Shown here piece by piece: positions 23,067-32,478 of a stretch of DNA of 56,537 nt. The stretch is from an uncultured Prevotella sp. Its GTDB lineage: Bacteria; Bacteroidota; Bacteroidia; Bacteroidales; Bacteroidaceae. Within the stretch, counting starts at the first letter, position 1. Each line of letters starts with the position of its first letter. The stretch spans positions 1 to 56,537 of the forward strand of contig CALCVP010000082.1 of assembly GCA_937907705.1 (NCBI GenBank). Direction: 5' to 3'. Both the position numbers and the translations under genes were made by a program. The notes beneath the pieces were generated by a model. It worked only from the letters and a program-made list of their open reading frames with translations, ran no database searches and was not told the DNA's origin.

Positions 23067-23720
23067 TCACGCTTCATACTCTGTAGTGTCTTCAATACCA
23101 GCATCACGCAATGCTTCTTTGCGCTCTACACAAGTGCCACACTTGCCACAATGCTTTTCACCACCTTTATAGCAACTCCATGTTTCTGCATAATCAATGC
23201 CTAACTGCTTACCTCTACGGGCAATATCCGTTTTGGTTATATCGGTGTAAGGTGCCAATATCTGCACCCCAGGATAAGTTCCAAACTTGGTAGCATCGCT
23301 CATTGCTTTTACAAATTCAGGACGGCAATCAGGATAAATGGTATGGTCACCACCATGATTGGCCATCATCACATATTTCAAATCGTTGCTTTCGGCTATT
23401 CCTGCAGCTATGGAAAGCATGATGCCATTGCGAAACGGTACCACAGTAGACTTCATATTCTCTGAAGCATAATGCCCTTCCGGTATCGCATCTGCACCCT
23501 CCAGTAGTGAGCTTTTAAAATATTGGTGCATAAAACCAAGTCCTATGACAATATGCTTGATGCCCAATCTTTCACAATGTAACTTGGCAAAAGCTATTTC
23601 TTTTGCATTATGATTACTGCCATAATCAAAAGATATGGCCAATGCTATGCGGTCTTTCATATCGTAAAGCAATGTTACGCTGTCCATACCGCCACTAACT
23701 ATAATTACTGAGTCTTTCAT
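23067..23720 (-). CDS. queC: 7-cyano-7-deazaguanine synthase
   Basis: A 217-residue QueC, which turns 7-carboxy-7-deazaguanine into preQ0 with ATP and ammonia on the way to queuosine. The N-type ATP-pyrophosphatase P-loop SGGMDS is at residues 9-14. The zinc site is formed by cysteines in SCYKGGEKHCGKCGTCVERK near the C-terminus. Length is typical. Neighbours queD, queE and queF are absent from the window. A minus-strand promoter lies at 23812-23843. I looked for a preQ1 riboswitch in the leader of about 85 bases and saw none. Confidence 0.96.
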   Translation of the reverse strand: MKDSVIIVSGGMDSVTLLYDMKDRIALAISFDYGSNHNAKEIAFAKLHCERLGIKHIVIGLGFMHQYFKSSLLEGADAIPEGHYASENMKSTVVPFRNGIMLSIAAGIAESNDLKYVMMANHGGDHTIYPDCRPEFVKAMSDATKFGTYPGVQILAPYTDITKTDIARRGKQLGIDYAETWSCYKGGEKHCGKCGTCVERKEALRDAGIEDTTEYEA

Positions 23721-23811
23721 TTTCTATGTTGCTATATATTTCAAGAAAAAGATAGCACAAGGCGAACACAATAAAACTTACTTTAATTTGCTGATCCGAA
23801 GACTATCTTAT

Positions 23812-23843
23812 GCAAAGATAGCGCAAATTGAGCGAAAAGCAAA
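23812..23843 (-). promoter_or_regulatory. queC promoter
   Basis: On the minus strand, TTTG at 23840-23843, 19 bases, then TAtcTTTGC at 23812-23820. Confidence 0.75.
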
Positions 23844-24089
23844 ATAAAACAGAATGAAATGGAATGATTCTCTCTCTACAACTCACAAAATAACATTGAA
23901 GAAACCTTTTTTGCTATAATCTATACACAAAGAGCCGCAAGCAAGATACACTTCTATGCTATGGAACATGCAAAAGCTATGCAATGAGAGCCCACTTAAA
24001 TGCAAAGCAGAGTTTACATTCAACCATAACAACATGTCAAAAATAGTAAAATTATTACTATTTAGCCCGCTATTATCACTGAAATTTAT

Positions 24090-24098
24090 TAATTTTGT
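24090..24098 (+). promoter_or_regulatory. pgk -7 element
   Basis: TAatTTTGT, 44 bases ahead of the pgk ATG; no clear upstream TTTG box. Confidence 0.6.
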
Positions 24099-24141
24099 GG
24101 CGCTAACAGCAGAAATATAACTCTATTAATATAAAAGAATT

Positions 24142-25389
24142 ATGAAAATCGATCAATTTAACTTTGCTGGTAAAAAGGCAATTGTACGTGTAGACTTCAA
24201 TGTTCCATTGGACGAGAACGGAAATGTAACAGACGACACCCGTATTCGCGGTGCACTTCCTACTTTGAAAAAGATTCTTGCTGATGGTGGTAGCGTTATC
24301 ATGATGAGCCACATGGGCAAGCCAAAAGGTAAAGTTAATCCTAAGCTTTCACTCAAGCAAATTGTCAAGAATGTTTCTGAGCACTTAGGCGTTGATGTTA
24401 AATTCGCTCCTGATTGCGCTCATGCAGATGCTGAAGTAGCTGCATTGAAACCAGGTGAGGCTCTGTTGCTTGAAAACTTGCGCTTCTATCCTGAAGAGGA
24501 AGGAAAGCCAGTAGGCATTGACAAAGCTGATCCTAAATATGACGAAGCCAAGAAAGCCATGAAAGCAAGCCAGAAGGAATTTGCCAAGAAATTAGCTTCT
24601 TACGCAGATTGCTATGTAATGGATGCATTTGGTACTGCTCACCGCAAGCACGCTTCTACAGCTGTTATCGATGAATTCTTCGATAAAGGCCACAAAATGT
24701 TAGGCTATTTGATGGAGAAAGAGGTTAAAGCTGTTGACAATGTGCTCAGCAACATCAAGCGTCCTTTCACAGCTATCATGGGTGGTTCTAAGGTTTCTAC
24801 CAAGATTGGTATCATTGAAAACCTGCTCAGCAAGGTTGACAACCTCATTCTTTGCGGTGGTATGACATATACATTTGCTAAGGCTCAAGGTGGCAAGATT
24901 GGTAAGTCTATCTGCGAAGACGACAAGTTAGATGTTGCTCTTGACGTAATCAAGAAGGCAAAAGAGAACGGTGTAAACTTGGTATTAGGTACAGACTGCA
25001 TCGCAGCAGACGACTTCTCCAACAATGCCAACACCAAGGTTTGCCCATCTAATGATATTCCTGAAGGTTGGGAAGGTATGGACGCAGGTCCTGAGACACG
25101 CGCTGCTTTTGCCAATGCTATCAAAGGAGCCAAGACTATCTTATGGAACGGTCCTGCCGGTGTGTTTGAATTTGACAACTTTATAGGTGGTTCCAAGGCT
25201 ATTGCCGATGCTATTGCAGAGGCTACTGCTAACGGTGCATTCTCTCTTATCGGTGGTGGTGACTCTGTTGCTTGCATCAATAAATTTGGCATGGCAGACA
25301 AGGTATCTTATATCTCTACTGGTGGTGGTGCTTTGCTTGAGGCCATTGAGGGCAAGGTATTGCCAGGTGTAGCAGCTATCAATGAGTAA
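24142..25389 (+). CDS. pgk: Phosphoglycerate kinase
   Basis: A 415-residue glycolytic kinase that makes ATP from 1,3-bisphosphoglycerate. The family signature VRVDFNVPLDENGN lies at residues 16-29, the substrate-binding MSHMGKPKG near 54-62, the hinge and ATP-binding MGGSKVSTKI near 213-222, and the C-terminal GGGDSVACINKFG loop near 371-383. Length is as expected. Codon use looks regular (frequent GCT, GGT, AAG), in keeping with high expression. It is a single-gene unit with its own promoter element and a strong terminator; no gap gene is adjacent. Confidence 0.98.
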   Translation: MKIDQFNFAGKKAIVRVDFNVPLDENGNVTDDTRIRGALPTLKKILADGGSVIMMSHMGKPKGKVNPKLSLKQIVKNVSEHLGVDVKFAPDCAHADAEVAALKPGEALLLENLRFYPEEEGKPVGIDKADPKYDEAKKAMKASQKEFAKKLASYADCYVMDAFGTAHRKHASTAVIDEFFDKGHKMLGYLMEKEVKAVDNVLSNIKRPFTAIMGGSKVSTKIGIIENLLSKVDNLILCGGMTYTFAKAQGGKIGKSICEDDKLDVALDVIKKAKENGVNLVLGTDCIAADDFSNNANTKVCPSNDIPEGWEGMDAGPETRAAFANAIKGAKTILWNGPAGVFEFDNFIGGSKAIADAIAEATANGAFSLIGGGDSVACINKFGMADKVSYISTGGGALLEAIEGKVLPGVAAINE

Positions 25390-25427
25390 TAGAAATACTA
25401 TTTACACTTATTGTCAACTATAAGTGG

Positions 25428-25459
25428 GGGCATCTTCTACCTTGAAGATGCCCTTTTCC
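25428..25459 (+). terminator. pgk terminator
   Basis: GGGCATCTTC (25428-25437), six-base loop, GAAGATGCCC (25444-25453), then TTTTCCTTTT. Confidence 0.93.
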
Positions 25460-25460
25460 T

Positions 25461-25599
25461 TTTCAACAGCTCTTTGACGAACTGTTGAAAAACAAACTTA
25501 ACGCAATAAGATACAGCGACCAAACAAGAAAAAACAAAAGCCATATATGCCTCTTGCTGTATCTATGCGTAAAAACATATATGGCTTTATCACTTATTG
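25461..25599. other. Interlocking inverted repeats in the pgk/TPR gap
   Basis: TTTCAACAG (25461-25469) pairs with CTGTTGAAA (25482-25490). Then AGATACAGC (25509-25517) pairs with GCTGTATCT (25556-25564), while AAAGCCATATATG (25537-25549) pairs with CATATATGGCTTT (25576-25588). The last two pairings cross, which is the order of a pseudoknot. CAATAAG/CTTATTG (25504 and 25593) also match. Part of it may serve as the terminator of the convergent TPR gene. Confidence 0.55.
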
Positions 25600-25636
25600 A
25601 ACAGTCAACAAGACAATAAGCAACTATATCAGGTGC

Positions 25637-27823
25637 CTACTTATCTGTTGTATTATCACCAGTGGAATGTTCCATTAAATCCAGCATCAAGTTGGTATCT
25701 ATCTCATCAATGCCATGCTTTTCAAGCATCTCACGGTCGTTGACAAATTCCGCTGTCAAGTTTCTTTTCGTAGCTTTACACTTTGCCAAGTATCTATTAA
25801 ATAGCTTGATTGCCGCAGACATATTGCCCATGAACCACTGGCAATAACCTGCATGCAGCAAATCAATGCTCAATACGAGATCTGTTTCCACCAATTCTTC
25901 ATATTCATTGGCTGCTTGCTCCAGCTTGTTCTGTCCCATCAAATTCCATGCCAATGCACGTATTACATTTAAATCTTCAGAATTTTCGAAGGATAACTTA
26001 TAAAGTATACGTGCTGCCTCATCATAATATTGCCCTTTAGACAAAGATACAGCTAATGAGAGTTCCACTTTAGAGTCATTAGCCTTCAGCTTTATCAGTT
26101 TTCTGTAAGCATCAATAGACTCTTCTATGCGGCCACAGTGAAAGCAAGCTCTACCCTTTAGCGTCAGCAGTCGGGCGTTGGTAGGTTCCTTTTGCAATAA
26201 CTTGTCAATAAATTTGATAGCCAAAGCATCTTCGTCATTATAATCCATATAATAGATAATCCGCAAATAGTCCAGACGATTGTCATCTTCAGAACTTTTC
26301 ACATCAATAATCGTACTGAGACAGCGCATGCTTTCATGCTTCAAACAGAAGAATCCCAAATCAGCATAATGCTTCTTAACAGGGGTGTCCTGCAACAGCG
26401 AATTGGCCAAGAAGCAACAGTCTTCATCATTAAAGGGGGTACGAAAGGCTTTCTTGTCAGGATAAAGGCGTGCAAAGCGGTAAAGGTCTTGCAGTATCAT
26501 ACGGCGGCGATAATTGTCGGTATTTCTATCTTCAGGCGACATGGCCGGTCCAAAAGCGTCGCTATTTTTAAGCATTTCGCGCATATTCTCCGGTATTTGT
26601 GCAAACACATTAGAGAAAGCTATTGCAAAAGAATATTTATCGCTATCGCAGAAAGGGCCTTTGCCCAGTACATTTTCCATTACCTCAGAAAAGCCCGTCT
26701 TATCTATAACAGATGCAATATCCGGATGTTGCAGATAGAAGGGCATAAACCAATTGGCCAATTGATAAAAGAAAGGAAAACGCTTCATGTGAGAGAATCC
26801 GCCGAAATAAACATCTATGCCTTCCTCCTGCATAGATGCCATCTTCCGAAAATTTTCTTCCATCTTCTCAATGCGCAACTCTTCTGCCCCAGGGTTAAAG
26901 ATATCTTCTATCGGGTCATCTTCTTTTTCCGCGAAGCCCGACTTGCCTACCTTCAAATTATTATTTTTTATGATGTCGGGCATTATGTCTTTCTCTATGA
27001 TATCCTTGTCGCGTTCAGCATTCATGCAGAGTACTACTTGCCGCTGAAGGCTTACCATATCGTCTACTACCTCTGGGCGTTGTGTAACAGTATGCAATAT
27101 TTTCTGACAATATTCATCAAAATAGGCTTCATTTGTAATAGCAAAGCACCATCCTACCAAGGCTTTCTGCTTTACCATAGGGTCGGTAGCATGTAAATAG
27201 ACCCGTACCAGTGTAGTCCACTTATAAGTATCCATTACTGACATGACTGCCAATGTCAACGCACTTACCATTAGCTGTGCATCAATAGTATCAATGGTGG
27301 GCGAAAGCAACAGATTGGTGTAGAAATCAGCTTCGCTCTCTGTCCACTGGTTAGCCACTAACAGTTTGCAAAACAAGCGCTGCATATAATCATTATGACT
27401 GCGATAGAGAGCTGCTTCCTTTTGCTTTCTGACAGTGTCTGATTCAAGGCTCAACAGTGCAATGTCGGCCACAAAACTCTCTAATTTTGCCTTTACTTCA
27501 TCATTAGTATCTGCCAACACAACAGCTTTTGCCTTTGCATCTACGTATACCACGTTGCGCGCACACATCGTATTGATAAGCACATTGCACGCTAAGCGAT
27601 TTGCTCTGGCTACCAAACCTTTATAAATAGCCTTGCGATGAGGGTCGACAAAGCCCTTTGCCATATAGTCAAGCATAAGGTCATAGTCGCGTTCTATGTC
27701 GTCTAATTCGCCTTCATCGCCCATACTTGGCGAGCTGGCCAGATAGTCACGAAGCAAATCTATTGCATAACGGATATTATTACACCGAAGACTGGATATG
27801 ATATCTCCAAAACATGTTCCCAT
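25637..27823 (-). CDS. Large TPR protein, Bacteroidales type
   Basis: A 728-residue protein without signal peptide or membrane segment, so probably cytoplasmic. The N-terminal two thirds are helical and match no enzyme I know. The C-terminal third (about 500-690) holds TPR units: LDYLRIIYYMDYNDEDALAIKFIDKLLQ, RLLTLKGRACFHCGRIEESIDAYRKLIKLK, KVELSLAVSLSKGQYYDEAARILYKL and NVIRALAWNLMGQNKLEQAANEYEEL. TPRs make protein-binding surfaces. The gene starts 24 bases after the stop of the substrate-binding lipoprotein and probably shares its transcript. Function unknown. Confidence 0.85.
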   Translation of the reverse strand: MGTCFGDIISSLRCNNIRYAIDLLRDYLASSPSMGDEGELDDIERDYDLMLDYMAKGFVDPHRKAIYKGLVARANRLACNVLINTMCARNVVYVDAKAKAVVLADTNDEVKAKLESFVADIALLSLESDTVRKQKEAALYRSHNDYMQRLFCKLLVANQWTESEADFYTNLLLSPTIDTIDAQLMVSALTLAVMSVMDTYKWTTLVRVYLHATDPMVKQKALVGWCFAITNEAYFDEYCQKILHTVTQRPEVVDDMVSLQRQVVLCMNAERDKDIIEKDIMPDIIKNNNLKVGKSGFAEKEDDPIEDIFNPGAEELRIEKMEENFRKMASMQEEGIDVYFGGFSHMKRFPFFYQLANWFMPFYLQHPDIASVIDKTGFSEVMENVLGKGPFCDSDKYSFAIAFSNVFAQIPENMREMLKNSDAFGPAMSPEDRNTDNYRRRMILQDLYRFARLYPDKKAFRTPFNDEDCCFLANSLLQDTPVKKHYADLGFFCLKHESMRCLSTIIDVKSSEDDNRLDYLRIIYYMDYNDEDALAIKFIDKLLQKEPTNARLLTLKGRACFHCGRIEESIDAYRKLIKLKANDSKVELSLAVSLSKGQYYDEAARILYKLSFENSEDLNVIRALAWNLMGQNKLEQAANEYEELVETDLVLSIDLLHAGYCQWFMGNMSAAIKLFNRYLAKCKATKRNLTAEFVNDREMLEKHGIDEIDTNLMLDLMEHSTGDNTTDK

Positions 27824-27847
27824 TATTAGATTGTATTTTAGTTTATA

Positions 27848-28765
27848 TTAATAAGCTTGCGCAGCCTTGATGTCTGCCATTTTAGGCGATGCAATATGCT
27901 CAAACTTCAGCTTAGGCAAGCTTTTGGCTGTCTTGGCATCTACATGACAATATTTTACAATGAGGTCTGCATAATGGTTCAAGCCATATTTATTAATCGA
28001 ATCGCAGGCTGCATTATAGCCTTGCTCTAACACCTGACGTTGCTGCTTGCGCCGCTTGTCTGCCAAGACCTTAGGCAAATAGGCTATTACGCCTAACCGC
28101 AACGCCTCATCACGGGTGTCAAGCAGTATGTTGGCGTGATGCAAACGGGCTGTTGTAGCTTGAGGTTCTGTAAGCAGCATGGCATCCATCTCGTTGTTAA
28201 TCAGCATGCGCAACCTTATGTTCATATCGTTAATCTGCACTTTAAACACTTCATCTGATTTCAATTTAGAACGTTTGATGGCCAAATCTGCCAAATAATC
28301 AGCAGCAGAGTAACGGTTCATGGCTATCATCTTGTCTTTTAATTGCGACAACTGCTTAATGCGGGCCATACGTCTTGCCACCAGTTGCCAATAAGCATTG
28401 GTGGCAGTAAGATAGCCAATAGCTACCCCACTGCGCTTCAGATGCTCAGTCTTAACCAAATCTGTTACACTAAATTCCACCTGATTGTGCAGCAAAGCCT
28501 CATCACAGTCAATCTGCTTGCTGTAAGTTTTCAAACGGATATCTGCCTTTAAACTGTCAAAAAGACAATACTCTTTGGCCACATAGAAAGGCAAGCAGTC
28601 GAGTGTAGGCAGCACACCTACTTTTAGGGCCAATGAGTCTTCGCGGCGTAGGCGGTCTTTTTCAGCTTTACCAATACGCCTTGACTCCTCGTAAGAAGGG
28701 CCACAAGCTATCAGCATTGATACCAACAGCAGCAATAATGCTGTGTATTTATTTCTTGTTTTCAT
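27848..28765 (-). CDS. ABC-type substrate-binding lipoprotein (NMT1/ThiY-like)
   Basis: A 305-residue lipoprotein. The signal MKTRNKYTALLLLLVSMLIAC has its lipobox Cys at 21. After a charged linker, LKVGVLPTLDCLPFYVAKEYCLFDSL starts a periplasmic-binding fold of the NMT1/SsuA group, and LHNQVEFSVTDLVKTEHLKRSG and the later INNEMDAMLLTEPQATTARLH match the domain-crossing parts. Relatives bind thiamine precursors, sulfonates or nitrate. No permease or ATPase gene is near, so the transport partner is elsewhere or the protein has another role. It leads a two-gene unit with the TPR protein. A link to thiamine precursors would be speculation. Confidence 0.78.
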   Translation of the reverse strand: MKTRNKYTALLLLLVSMLIACGPSYEESRRIGKAEKDRLRREDSLALKVGVLPTLDCLPFYVAKEYCLFDSLKADIRLKTYSKQIDCDEALLHNQVEFSVTDLVKTEHLKRSGVAIGYLTATNAYWQLVARRMARIKQLSQLKDKMIAMNRYSAADYLADLAIKRSKLKSDEVFKVQINDMNIRLRMLINNEMDAMLLTEPQATTARLHHANILLDTRDEALRLGVIAYLPKVLADKRRKQQRQVLEQGYNAACDSINKYGLNHYADLIVKYCHVDAKTAKSLPKLKFEHIASPKMADIKAAQAY

Positions 28766-29137
28766 ACTTTAATCATCAATCACAAGCAAGGCACACCGAC
28801 ATGAAAGGTAACAATCCTTTATACCAAGAGCTTACCTACCAAGCTAAAGAGCTGTCATCTGTACATTGCTTACATTCCGCAAAGTTAACCATTTTATTTT
28901 GATAAAAGGCATCTTGTTTCGTTTTAGTAACAAGCAAAATGCTGATAGAGAAACATTTTATTGTTTTTTATACAGATATGTTATAGTTTCATTGTCAAGT
29001 AAATATACAAAGAGCCAAGAAGCAAGAAAGCAAAGGAGCAAGATAGGCCACACCTACAAAAGATACAGGAATAAGCCGCAAGAACAAATAGACGTTCAAA
29101 TTTACGTCTTATTCAGAACACTTACTTAAGACCACAC
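28766..29137. other. Gene-free stretch upstream of the substrate-binding lipoprotein
   Basis: No coding frame or RNA gene recognised. ACAAAGAGCC followed by a CAAG-rich segment (about 29008-29040) resembles a stretch at about 23927-23950, perhaps a shared intergenic fragment. Confidence 0.4.
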
Positions 29138-29195
29138 AAAAACAGACATTGCCAATGAAGCTCCTTGAGAAGCTTTATTGGCAATGTCTGTTTTT
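29138..29195 (-). terminator. Terminator of the GH115 gene
   Basis: A perfect 19-bp stem (29138-29156 with 29177-29195) containing AACAGACATTGCCAAT, with an inner AAGCT/AGCTT pair and T runs on both strands; it can work in both directions. Confidence 0.88.
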
Positions 29196-29211
29196 GTATA
29201 TATCCAGCATA

Positions 29212-31779
29212 TTACTCAATCGGGAACAAGTAGAAACGACGGCCCATGTTGTAGTCTATCATCCACTGGTCAACAACAATATGATTGTCGAGAGCCTTGA
29301 TAGTCAGCGTATGGGAGCCGGATTTCAGATGGTTGAGCTTCAGCTCACGCACAGCCTGTCCGCGAAGCACATTCTGCTTCCAGCGTTCAGAACGGAACTT
29401 CTCTTTCAGACTGAACACCGTAGGTTCTGCACCGTCCACAGAAACGGAAACGCGCAAGTCGCCCTTGTCGTTAGGCTGAGTAGGAAGCATAGCCACGCGC
29501 AGCACGGCAGAACTGTCTGTCGTGGTGATAAAGGTGTAATCTAAAGTTCCATTCTTTGGTAGCGCCACAGCTTTCATGCTGTGTCCTAACATCTGCACCA
29601 CCTCAGCACCGGCAGAAGCCTTCTGATAGTCGCAAGCATTACGGGCTATTGCTCCGTCAAGGTTGAGAGCATGTCTATTGGTTTCACGTGGCTTGTCTAT
29701 CCATTCTTTCACTTCCTGATCTGTAAGCAGTACTGGCAAGTTTGGAGAAGCAAATACCGGCAAGTCGCGCGGACACATATCCATACTGTTTGCCCATTTT
29801 CCGTTAGCCATCTTGTTGTTGTAATAGTCGGTAAGCTCCCTTATCTCCTGATAAGCATACTGGCTCATGGCTGCGGCATGACGAATTTTTGCTTCATGCT
29901 TTACCAAATTCTCCCTCGTGTCTCCATTGGCTATGCTGCGTGCTTTCTGCGCCCAAAGCATCTTGCGGGCATGTGCATCAGCAGCCAACACAGGGTATTT
30001 GATGGCGGCAAAGAAAGCGTCCTTCAATTCCGGACGGATTATATCTTCAACCTGCTTTACCGTGTCGGCAATGGCAGCATAGTGGTCAAGGTATCTGTCG
30101 AGCTCATCTCCAAAAGCAGTCTCGGAAAAATCCGTGTCCCTTACAGGCGTTACCCCTCTATTATACAAATGATAGTCACGCTCTGTCTGGCTCCAGCCCA
30201 TAAATTCCGGGCGACGTTCCGTACAAAGTTTATAAAACTCCTGCATAACAGGGAAAAGCCTGTTGCCTGCCTGCGTGCCAAACTGACGGCAAAGCCATGC
30301 ATGGTAATGGCTGCCCACGGTATTTGCTTTTACGCAATCTATGTTCCATGCCATGTCAAGAAAGAGTTCAAGGTCATAGCCAGCCACCTTCGGGTCGTGT
30401 ACATTCACGAGCCACATCTTTCTCACATTATGATCGTATGCCGCCCTCATCTCATTGTAGACAAGTCCCGGCTGGGTGGTAGCAAGCCACAGGTAGTCGT
30501 GTGGCTGTCCCCAATAGCTTAGATGATAATACACACCTCCTCCACCCTTTCGCTGCTGCTCCTCAGCATCTGAAAGACGGGTCATATAACCATAGTTGTC
30601 ATCACACCACATCAGCGTAACATAGTCAGGTATCTTCAATCCCATGTTATAGATATCCAACACTTCTTTATAAGGTATAAACACCTGCGTCTGTTTGCTT
30701 GGGTCGCCAAGGTTCTTGCGTATCAGTTCCTGTTGGTCGTCAATAACCTTCTGAAGCCAGTCAAACTTCTCCTGCATGGTATTTACACCCTCCATGCTTC
30801 CGTCATGAATGCCACGCATACCTATTGTCAGCAGATTGCCACCCTTGGAGTTCTTCACTTCTTTCAGCCTCTCTGCCCAATAATCTTGCACTACTTTACG
30901 GTTTGTCAGATAGTTGTAGCGTCCTTTCGACCAGTCCCATTCTCCTGTGTTGCTCCTCAGTAGCGGTTCGCAATGTGAAGACCCTACGGCAATTCCGCAA
31001 CTGTCGGCAACAGCCTTTGCACCTTCCACCTTGAAGAACGACACTGTACCTTCGTGCATTGCCGGCCACACGGCATTAGCCCTCAGCCTCATCAACAGTT
31101 GAAATACCTTCTTATAGGTATTTCTGCCAATATATCCCCAAGGTGCAGGTTTGCTTTTTCCTCCAGAAACAATTTTCTTGTCAAAATTACTGTAACTCCA
31201 AGGGCGCAGACTCCAGTCCTCATCATTGAGAAAAACGCCACGGTATTCCACCGATGCTCCCTGTAAAGTTGAAAAGCTGTCATCTATCGTCAGCCGTTGT
31301 TTCTTTTCCGGCACCACATCGCCCCACCATACCCATGGGGTAACGCCAGCCTTGCGCGACATTTCCAACAATCCGTAAGCTGCTCCACGCCCATTAGTAC
31401 CGACAATAATGATTTTTCCTTCTTTTACAAAAATATAAAAGCCGTCTGTTTTCTTTTGCAGGTCTGCCACAGGAACGCCCTGACTTGTCAGTTGCTTCTT
31501 CACTGCATCAGAAGCCTTGTCCAATTCCACTATACGTATGGCAGCAGATTTTTCGGCAGCACTGACAGCCTGTTGGCCTGTTACAGCTTTCATGTCGCCT
31601 TTGAACATATCCACAGCTGTCATCACCACAGGGTCGGCATTCTTCTGCACATGATAGGTTACGGCATGTATGCCATCGTACCACAATATGTCTTTTGCTG
31701 CCACAGGTAATGACGCCACAGCAAGCATTAGCACCGCAGTAGCTTTCAGAGAAAATCTCTTTTCTTTTTCTTTCATCAT
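29212..31779 (-). CDS. GH115 family glycoside hydrolase (alpha-glucuronidase type)
   Basis: An 855-residue secreted enzyme with a signal peptide (about 1-28, ending PVAAKD). Family markers are GVFLNDEDWSLRPWS (about 182-196), LRANAVWPAMHEGT (about 232-245), GSSHCEPLLR (about 265-274), GMRGIHDGSMEG and VTLMWCDDNYGYMTRL. A C-terminal beta domain (GTLDYTFITTTDSSAVLRVA to the end) is normal for the family. GH115 enzymes remove glucuronic acid or its 4-O-methyl form from xylan or arabinogalactan. The gene stands alone with its own terminator; a TAcaTTTGC at 31846-31854 on the minus strand may be its promoter. A tandem ATG leaves the start uncertain by one codon. Whether it targets xylan or pectin-linked chains cannot be told. 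Confidence 0.92.
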   Translation of the reverse strand: MMKEKEKRFSLKATAVLMLAVASLPVAAKDILWYDGIHAVTYHVQKNADPVVMTAVDMFKGDMKAVTGQQAVSAAEKSAAIRIVELDKASDAVKKQLTSQGVPVADLQKKTDGFYIFVKEGKIIIVGTNGRGAAYGLLEMSRKAGVTPWVWWGDVVPEKKQRLTIDDSFSTLQGASVEYRGVFLNDEDWSLRPWSYSNFDKKIVSGGKSKPAPWGYIGRNTYKKVFQLLMRLRANAVWPAMHEGTVSFFKVEGAKAVADSCGIAVGSSHCEPLLRSNTGEWDWSKGRYNYLTNRKVVQDYWAERLKEVKNSKGGNLLTIGMRGIHDGSMEGVNTMQEKFDWLQKVIDDQQELIRKNLGDPSKQTQVFIPYKEVLDIYNMGLKIPDYVTLMWCDDNYGYMTRLSDAEEQQRKGGGGVYYHLSYWGQPHDYLWLATTQPGLVYNEMRAAYDHNVRKMWLVNVHDPKVAGYDLELFLDMAWNIDCVKANTVGSHYHAWLCRQFGTQAGNRLFPVMQEFYKLCTERRPEFMGWSQTERDYHLYNRGVTPVRDTDFSETAFGDELDRYLDHYAAIADTVKQVEDIIRPELKDAFFAAIKYPVLAADAHARKMLWAQKARSIANGDTRENLVKHEAKIRHAAAMSQYAYQEIRELTDYYNNKMANGKWANSMDMCPRDLPVFASPNLPVLLTDQEVKEWIDKPRETNRHALNLDGAIARNACDYQKASAGAEVVQMLGHSMKAVALPKNGTLDYTFITTTDSSAVLRVAMLPTQPNDKGDLRVSVSVDGAEPTVFSLKEKFRSERWKQNVLRGQAVRELKLNHLKSGSHTLTIKALDNHIVVDQWMIDYNMGRRFYLFPIE

Positions 31780-32207
31780 TTTTTATTGAAGTTATATAGA
31801 CTGGAGTCTTTCCATGTCTAAATATAGATTCATAAATTTAACGCTGCAAATGTAGACATTTACCGAATATCCGATAGATACTTATCATTCAGAAATCATA
31901 AAGAGCAATTAAAAATCATTCAAAGTAATGGATTCATATACTAAGCAGGTGTCCATAATGTATTTAAACCTGCCCAACATTGTTGAAAAGTATCTTGTTA
32001 AGCAAACGGTTATATATACGGTTGGTATTGAACAACTGCTTAAAGCCTAACAAGTAAAGACAAAACGGCGACACTCCAAAAAGGAATGTCGCCCAAACTT
32101 AAAAACCGATTTAATTTATAAATTACTTTGTTTCAATTTGCCTTAAGCTCCTGCTTCTTTTATTTTCACCTCTACTTGTCAGCCCTCAAAGCACCGTTTT
32201 CGCCTTA
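31780..32207. other. Gene-free stretch upstream of GH115
   Basis: Contains the probable GH115 -7 element (31846-31854, minus), the shared palindrome at 31947-31971 and an isolated hairpin, GGCGACA...TGTCGCC (32067-32093). No gene seen. Confidence 0.5.
31947..31971. repeat. Intergenic AGGTGTCCATAAT element, copy A
   Basis: AGGTGTCCATAAT followed by GTATTTAAACCT. The first 13 bases match copy B at 45138, and GTATTTAAAC also occurs just before copy B. CTAAGC precedes it here, and the inverse of that word flanks copy B. Confidence 0.55.
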
Positions 32208-32293
32208 TGCCCAAAGTGTGGGCACAAGGTGAACAGCACGTGGGCAACGATTGCCCAAGGCTTGGGCAATCGTTGCCCACATTGTTTGAACAG
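32208..32293. repeat. Degenerate 22-bp tandem array (array 3)
   Basis: TGGGCA occurs at 32219, 32241 and 32263, and TGCCCA at 32208, 32252 and 32274: every step is 22 or 44. Each full unit is TGCCCA, five bases, TGGGCA, five bases. The centre forms a perfect 20-bp inverted repeat (32240-32259 with 32261-32280) built on GTGGGCAACGATTGCCCAAG. It lies in the gap between the divergent GH115 gene and the broken GH106-like gene. Confidence 0.8.
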
Positions 32294-32413
32294 TTCGAGA
32301 CCACTTGACAGCAGACAAAAAGAACAATATAAGAAGGTGTTCAGAAGCCATATTGGCAATGCTGTAAAATCAAGACAATCCGTACTATTGTACATGTATA
32401 TGAACACTTTTAC

Positions 32414-32445
32414 TTTGATATATTGGAAATTATACATAATTTTGC
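32414..32445 (+). promoter_or_regulatory. Promoter ahead of the GH106 remnant and GH28 gene
   Basis: TTTG at 32414-32417, 19 bases, then TAatTTTGC at 32437-32445, 33 bases before the ATG at 32479. It probably now drives the GH28 gene. Confidence 0.75.
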
Positions 32446-32478
32446 ATGTGAAAAGCATTCACTCTATCAAACAAATAT

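Larger units (their letters stand above)
23721..24141. other. Divergent intergenic region between queC and pgk
   Basis: Holds promoters for both genes (separate entries). Between them, ATGCAA recurs at 23968, 23979 and 24000, roughly on the 11-base step of the arrays elsewhere in the window. No gene is seen. Confidence 0.5.

Noticed and set aside
23721..23811. preQ1 riboswitch ahead of queC
   Set aside because: The short leader shows no small hairpin followed by an A-rich tail and downstream pairing typical of preQ1 aptamers.
27848..28765. Thiamine-precursor transport (ThiY) assignment
   Set aside because: The fold fits, but no ThiX/ThiZ partners or TPP riboswitch lie nearby, so only the broad family is given.
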